Of a stretch of 64,000 bases of DNA, positions 58,613-64,000 are shown piece by piece. The stretch lies in contig CM042142.1 in the NCBI GenBank assembly GCA_023376005.1, positions 49,216,359 through 49,280,358 of the forward strand, written 5' to 3'. Origin of the DNA: Doryteuthis pealeii (lineage: Eukaryota > Mollusca > Cephalopoda > Myopsida > Loliginidae). A program made the position numbers and the translations under genes. Numbering within the stretch: position 1 is the first letter of the stretch; every line of letters starts with the position of its first letter. The notes under the pieces were generated by a model that made no database searches, was not told the origin of the DNA, and saw only the letters and a program-made list of their open reading frames with translations.

Positions 58613-59115
58613 GGGGTAATCCCAAGAGTAAAGGTCTTTAAATGCTGGAGATGCAAGGAAACTATTTGTGCGGCAATTGGCAACACTGTTGTTTGTTGTT
58701 CATGCATGCATGCTCACTTTGATAGTCATTTCTATTGGAGCTCCCAATTGATGCTACTGCCAAGTGTAAAGTTCAGATATTTTTTGGTTTTAGAATGCAA
58801 AAGGTATTAAACTGATTGAAATTCATCACCAATTAACAGAAATGTATGGTGAGTTGTGCATGATGTCAAAAACGTCTGTAAGTGGGGTAAGGAGTTTGCA
58901 ATGATGACATGGTTCAACACTTCCTCAACAACATGGCAGTAAACTGATGATATGGAAATACTAAAACTGCCACAGCACCTACAAAAATATCGACCAAATG
59001 GTTATGATGTAGAAAAATAAATACATGTTTAAAGTTTAGAATGATGTAAATATTGACAATAAACAAACATTTCTGTGATTTCTAAATATTTTGGAGACCT
59101 TACTTTGGAATTCCT
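58613..59115 (+). mobile_element. Mariner remnant, family M2
   Basis: Imperfect inverted ends (GGGTAATCCCAAGAGTAAAG and 'accttactttggaattcc'). Codons at about 58801-58865 read GIKLIEIHHQLTEMYGE, like the N-terminal helix-turn-helix of mariner transposases. Only pieces of the middle remain. Confidence 0.65.
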
Positions 59116-59169
59116 TCATGTATATACATATATATGAATAGATTGGAGGTTTTTGCATTTCACATCTAA

Positions 59170-59328
59170 TACCATTTAGAAAGGTATGCATCTGACTACT
59201 CTCCCTCCAGCTATGGGTAAATAGTAGGGAAGACTGGACTCTTTAACCTTGCCTAGGTAACCAGTCTAGGAGAAAGAAAGCCTGTTAAACTCTGCTTAAG
59301 AAATTACCTTGTGTCACATCCTGCTTGT
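59170..59328 (+). mobile_element. tRNA-derived SINE, family B, headless
   Basis: 'ctccctccagctatgggta', 'ctttaaccttgcctagg', 'aattaccttgtgtcacatcc': the distal body in the opposite orientation to most copies. Confidence 0.6.
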
Positions 59329-59345
59329 GTGTGTGTGTGTGTGTA

Positions 59346-59376
<31 letters not shown>

Positions 59377-59516
59377 TATACTCTTTAAAGGAATGTAGTT
59401 TTTTTGTTTTTAACTATTTTTATTTATTTTTTTTATTCTATAGATTTTCTTTGTAATCCTGTAAATATAATTTATATTAGGTTTTTAAGGTATGTGGATA
59501 AGTATAGTTATATTTA

Positions 59517-59632
59517 ATAAGCTTAACTTGGATGTGGCACAAGGCCATGATATAGGGTACATAGTGAGAATCAAACTCACTAACAATGGTTTGCTAATCC
59601 AACTTTTTAAACATTACACTATGTGAAATGCA
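59517..59632 (-). mobile_element. tRNA-derived SINE, family D
   Basis: Sister of 8028-8145 ('taagcttaacttggatgtgg' to 'attacactatgtgaaatgc'). Confidence 0.5.
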
Positions 59633-59725
59633 CAGGATTATATATATTAATAGTGTATCACTATATAGTATATTTATATCAAACATATATGCATATTAGT
59701 ATTCTGTATAGCATATTTATGTTAA

Positions 59726-60245
<520 letters not shown>

Positions 60246-60689
60246 AGATTCATACAAACTTTAAATTCTCAATTCTGAATCCTAAATTCTTAACTCTAAA
60301 CCTTTCAGACTTTGGAATTTTATGGTTCATTCATTTTTTTTTTTTGAAGCACCATGTAATTTTTACAAAATAAGTTTTGTTAATATTTTTTTTTTTCATT
60401 ACCCCAAAATCTTTTTTTCACAATGGTCATAAAGTCTTGTGACAGGTTGTGGAAATTATGATGATCAAAATAAAGTTTGGGTTTCATCTTCCCTAAAATC
60501 AGAATGAGCAAGTACCATGATTAAAAGCAATATGTAGAGACAACAGCTGAAAAATCAAACTGTTGTTTATGAAAGGCATTTTCCATCTGAATATAAAACT
60601 GTCGTTATGAGAGGAAAAGTACAACCAAAAAAAAACCCCATGAGTATTTAATCATTTTTATAACCAAGTCCTCAACGAGTTTTAAGTAT

Positions 60690-61440
60690 ACATGTGTATG
60701 TGAAGGCTGTCCCAGAAGATATTGATACGCCAGTACTTTGTTGCCGCTGCTTTCTTCTGGACCTCCTAGCTTTATGGTGTTGTGCCAGGGTGACTTCAGA
60801 CATGAACAGTCCTCTACAGAGAGCCTGCTGCCACCAAGGGTGGTCCTGAGTCAAATCCTCCCAGCTGGAAAGGGCAATGCCAAAAATTGTTCTTGCAGAC
60901 ATCCTTGAAACGCAGGTGGGGGCGACCAATCTGTCTCTTACCAGACGAAAGTTCTGCATAAAGGGTATCCTTCAGTATTCGTCCATCATCCATTCAGCGG
61001 ACTTGACCCAGCCATTGGAGATGACACTGTCTCAGTAGAAAACATAAGCTGGGGAGTTGAGCTCTCTCTAGAACTGCTGTGTTTATGATCCCGTCCCTCC
61101 AGGTGATGCCCAGTATACGTCTAAGGCAGTGATGGTAAAAGCCATTTAGCCGCCTCTCTTGGTGGGAGTACAGTGTCCATGTTTCACTTCCATACATGAG
61201 AGTGCTGATAACACATGCCCTATACACTTGTACCTTTGTACGGATAGTGAGCTTGTCTGTTGTCTCACACTCGCGCTGTGAGCTTCCCAAAAGTTGAGGC
61301 AGCTTTTCAGATCCGGCAATTAAGTTCAGTATCAAGTGACAAGTTGTCAGTGATGGTGGACCCAAGGTAGGTGAAGGTGTTTACGACTTCCAAAATATAG
61401 TTGTTGATGGAGGGAGGATTTTCAGTTCCCTGACCTATCG
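60690..61440 (-). mobile_element. LINE fragment, RT C-terminal region
   Basis: The minus strand encodes, from 61290 down to 60990, 'TIRTKVQVYRACVISTLMYG', 'SETWTLYSHQERRLNGFYHH' and 'CLRRILGITWRDG', ending near 'LQWLGQVR'. In other frames it continues into a KRQIGRP-like string. This is the C-terminal domain of a non-LTR reverse transcriptase, from a different family than the LINE at 35340. Frameshifted, so dead. Confidence 0.85.
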
Positions 61441-61727
61441 TCTTGGTTTTCTTTATACTAATGGTCAGGCTGAAGTCTATATAAGTGTATAAATTCAGTG
61501 AACATCAGAACCCCATAGATGCTTCTAGAGAGGAAATGTACAACTGAAAAATCCTCCATCAATATTTGATCATTTGCCATAAAGTTTATTACCAAATCCT
61601 CAACCAAGAACAAATAAAACTTCAGCTTCTGTGTGAAACGAGTTAACACAATTTCTAGAAATGTTTTGAAAATTTGGATGATAATATTAATCAATATGAT
61701 TTTATGTCAGCAATTATATGCTATAAA

Positions 61728-61900
61728 TGGAGGCACGTGGTGCAATGGTTAGTCATAAGAAATGGACTCGTCAACCCGAGTTCAATTCCTGGACAAAGCT
61801 GTTTGCATTTCACATGGTGCTAATACCCTTGGGAAAGGTATGAGTCCAATTCTCCTGCAAGCTATGGGTAAATAGCAGGGCAGACTGGGCTCTTGAAATA
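61728..61900 (+). mobile_element. tRNA-derived SINE, family B, head and proximal body
   Basis: 'cacgtggtgcaatggttag' (A box) and 'gagttcaattcctgg' (B box), then 'gcaagctatgggtaaatag'. Confidence 0.65.
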
Positions 61901-62452
61901 AACAAATATTATTGCTTCATTTATCATTAAAATTAATTTTAATCAGTGTAACTAAAAAAAAAACCAAAAACAACAACAACAACCTCCTATTCATATATAA
62001 CATTCCAACCAAATCAGATCCATTTCTAAAAAATAAAATCCAATTTTTCGTTATGTCATTTTTCCTCCAAATAATCAGATCCATTACTAGAGAAATTACC
62101 CACCCCCTAAAAAAAAAAAAATTAGTCCATTTTTATTCAACCAGATTTTGATCCATTTCGAAAATATTCAAATTCCTTTTCAAAAAAAAAAAAAAATCTA
62201 TTTTTGATAAGTCGTTTCTTTAAAAAATAATATGGTCCTTTTCTTAAAGAGACAAGACCCAACTTAAAATTTCTTCTAAAACAATTTTTTCTAAAATAGA
62301 AACAAATATATAATTTTGTATCTATGCAACTTTAAAAGCTCCTAAATTTAAAGTACTTAAACAAAAATACTTTTTACATTAAGTAAAAGCTACTAAACTT
62401 TTTCTTTCCGTAAGTTATTTCAGCATCAATTTATCAGGCAAATATGAGCATA

Positions 62453-63055
62453 TCTTATTATAATGGAGATTGTGTGTTTTTCTGTCTGTAACTGGAACTA
62501 TATCACTACTTAAGTCACAATTCCCTTAGTTATTTGCGTCACATCCTCCATGATTTTAATTAATTTAAACCTCAATTATTAATAAAATTGTTTTACATTA
62601 TTAATACTGTGGACCATGTCTACATACTAATAACATGCAATTGTATTTATATATACAACAAAATAGTGATTTACAATGTGAGAAGTAAGGCTAATTTGCC
62701 TATTGATATTAAAAATTATTTGATTTTAATAAATATGTGCTTAATATCATTGATTTCTAATTGTGTGGTTTTTATCTTAATGAATATGAGCAAAAATCTT
62801 AAAAGAAATCCATTAAAAAGGAGAACTTTATTCTTTACTTCCCAGTTTAACTAAATAGTTAAATTAGGAAAATTTAGCAATGAAAGACGGGAGTGAAGGA
62901 AGAGTAGGTTTTAGTTGTTCGATTATACCCCCCTCTGTTTCAAATCTTTTATCTACATTCTTATTTGATTTCCTTAGAATTTCTAATTTCGTATAATATT
63001 TTATTACATTAAAACTTAAATACTTGCAACCGGAGAGTGCATATATTTGCTAGTA
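62453..63055 (+). mobile_element. Non-autonomous Helitron, family 1
   Basis: Starts TCTTATTATAATGGAG after A and ends CTAG before T; the hairpin has two mismatches (GCAACCGGAGAGTGC). Confidence 0.78.
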
Positions 63056-63460
63056 AAAATAATTAGAATAATGTAACTTTTAAAATAATCTTTTTTAAAC
63101 GTAAAGTGTTAAAAGACAAAATTGCATATTTCAAAGCCGAGGTATTGATATTTGTAAACTAGTCCCCTAATAACTTTCGTAACTTAAATAACATAACAGT
63201 CTCTAGCGCAAATGCTCATTAACACGCTCCAAAGTGTCTTGTCTCTTTCCCTCTCGACTGGTGTTTTATGCACAGCTCGATCTCGAAAAAAATTGCATAC
63301 GTGCAAATACATTATCGCCAATTCTCCTAGCTCCAAGATCGTGTTTTTTTTTCTTTCGAGCCTTTCACTCATTGTGTATGCAAGACATATTCGCGCTCAC
63401 TTTGAGCTTCGAGGCACGTCACTTCTTTTGCTAGAGGTCTCAAACTCAAGGGCCATTACC
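63056..63460. other. Unclassified, CpG-richer stretch
   Basis: From about 63130 the composition shifts ('cgaggtattg', 'cattatcgccaattctcc', 'tattcgcgctcactttgag'). Open frames on both strands are short and lack recognisable motifs. Could be a promoter-like region or old repeat. Confidence 0.3.

Positions 63461-63494
<34 letters not shown>
63461..63494. repeat. (GA)n microsatellite
   Basis: About 17 GA units. Confidence 0.95.
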
Positions 63495-63497
<3 letters not shown>

Positions 63498-63649
63498 GCA
63501 GTGGTTAGAAGCAAGCCCGATGTTCCTCATGTTGGCTCTTTTATTTAAAGTTGGCATTAGGTGGTGAGAGAATACATTCTTTTAGGCTTTATTCAGCTAT
63601 ACTGGCCAGTATTTGAGTACTTTCTTTATCTAAGAAAAGCTTTGTTTAT

Positions 63650-63651
<2 letters not shown>

Positions 63652-63692
<41 letters not shown>
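63652..63692. repeat. (CA)n microsatellite
   Basis: About 20 CA units. Confidence 0.95.
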
Positions 63693-63694
<2 letters not shown>

Positions 63695-63899
63695 TAAGTA
63701 CATCCCTAACAATTTTTATAAAAAATGAATACTTATTTCTGAATCAAAGATACATACATTTTATTATGTACCCTGGTACATAAAACTATAAAATCGAATG
63801 TTATTGGGTATTATTTATTACCGAACTCTACACCATTCATACTTTGCAATCAAGACTATGAATATGTAAGAGTCCAAAAATAACTACCCCCCTCTCTCT

Positions 63900-63921
63900 G
63901 TATATATATATATATATATAT
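63900..63921. repeat. (TA)n microsatellite
   Basis: About 11 TA units after a short CT tract. Confidence 0.9.
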
Positions 63922-64000
63922 TGTTGTCCAAATTCGTTTTAACCTTTCCGTTGTAGTAGCATTAGCAATTTAGTGGTAGACACATAACTTTTTCCCACTA

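Overview
This is animal nuclear DNA: AT-rich, intron-rich and full of microsatellites, SINEs, LINE fragments, LTR pieces, Helitrons and MITEs. One host gene is recognisable, split into small exons with clean GT-AG borders. The repeat mix, long introns and protein divergence suggest a lophotrochozoan, perhaps a mollusc (a cephalopod would fit), but the sequence alone does not fix the taxon. There is no operon, prokaryotic feature or CRISPR array.

The host gene lies on the + strand from 18581 to 56659. It encodes the beta (regulatory) subunit of ER glucosidase II (PRKCSH family). Fourteen exons cover, in order, the second LDLa-like Cys-rich repeat, a coiled coil, a pair of EF-hands, an acidic linker, a second helical segment, the MRH lectin domain and a C-terminal KDEL. 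Exon phases agree throughout except for one extra base in exon 8 and one missing base in exon 11, both in A-runs. The first exon(s), with signal peptide and first LDLa repeat, were not found in the 18.6 kb upstream and are presumably outside the window.

Layout: 1-18580 is repeats only (Helitrons, tRNA-derived SINEs, several MITE families with intact target duplications, a Tc1 remnant, a large foldback). 18581-36495 holds exons 1-8 with repeat-filled introns. 36496-43985 is a scrambled second copy of neighbouring sequence, peppered with one-base indels, containing one N (42222) and broken copies of exons 6-9. It looks like uncorrected long-read sequence put into a gap. 43988-56659 resumes clean sequence with exons 9-14. 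56660-64000 is 3'UTR followed by mariner, LINE, SINE and Helitron debris.

Points of most interest: the misassembled block and what it implies for the gene model; a Helitron present in the noisy copy and absent, to the base, from the clean copy; a tandem array of splice-acceptor-like units before exon 2; MITEs with GG termini and 8-bp target duplications, one only 12 nt inside an intron; a Penelope-type hammerhead-like motif; and a solo LTR nested in a LINE.
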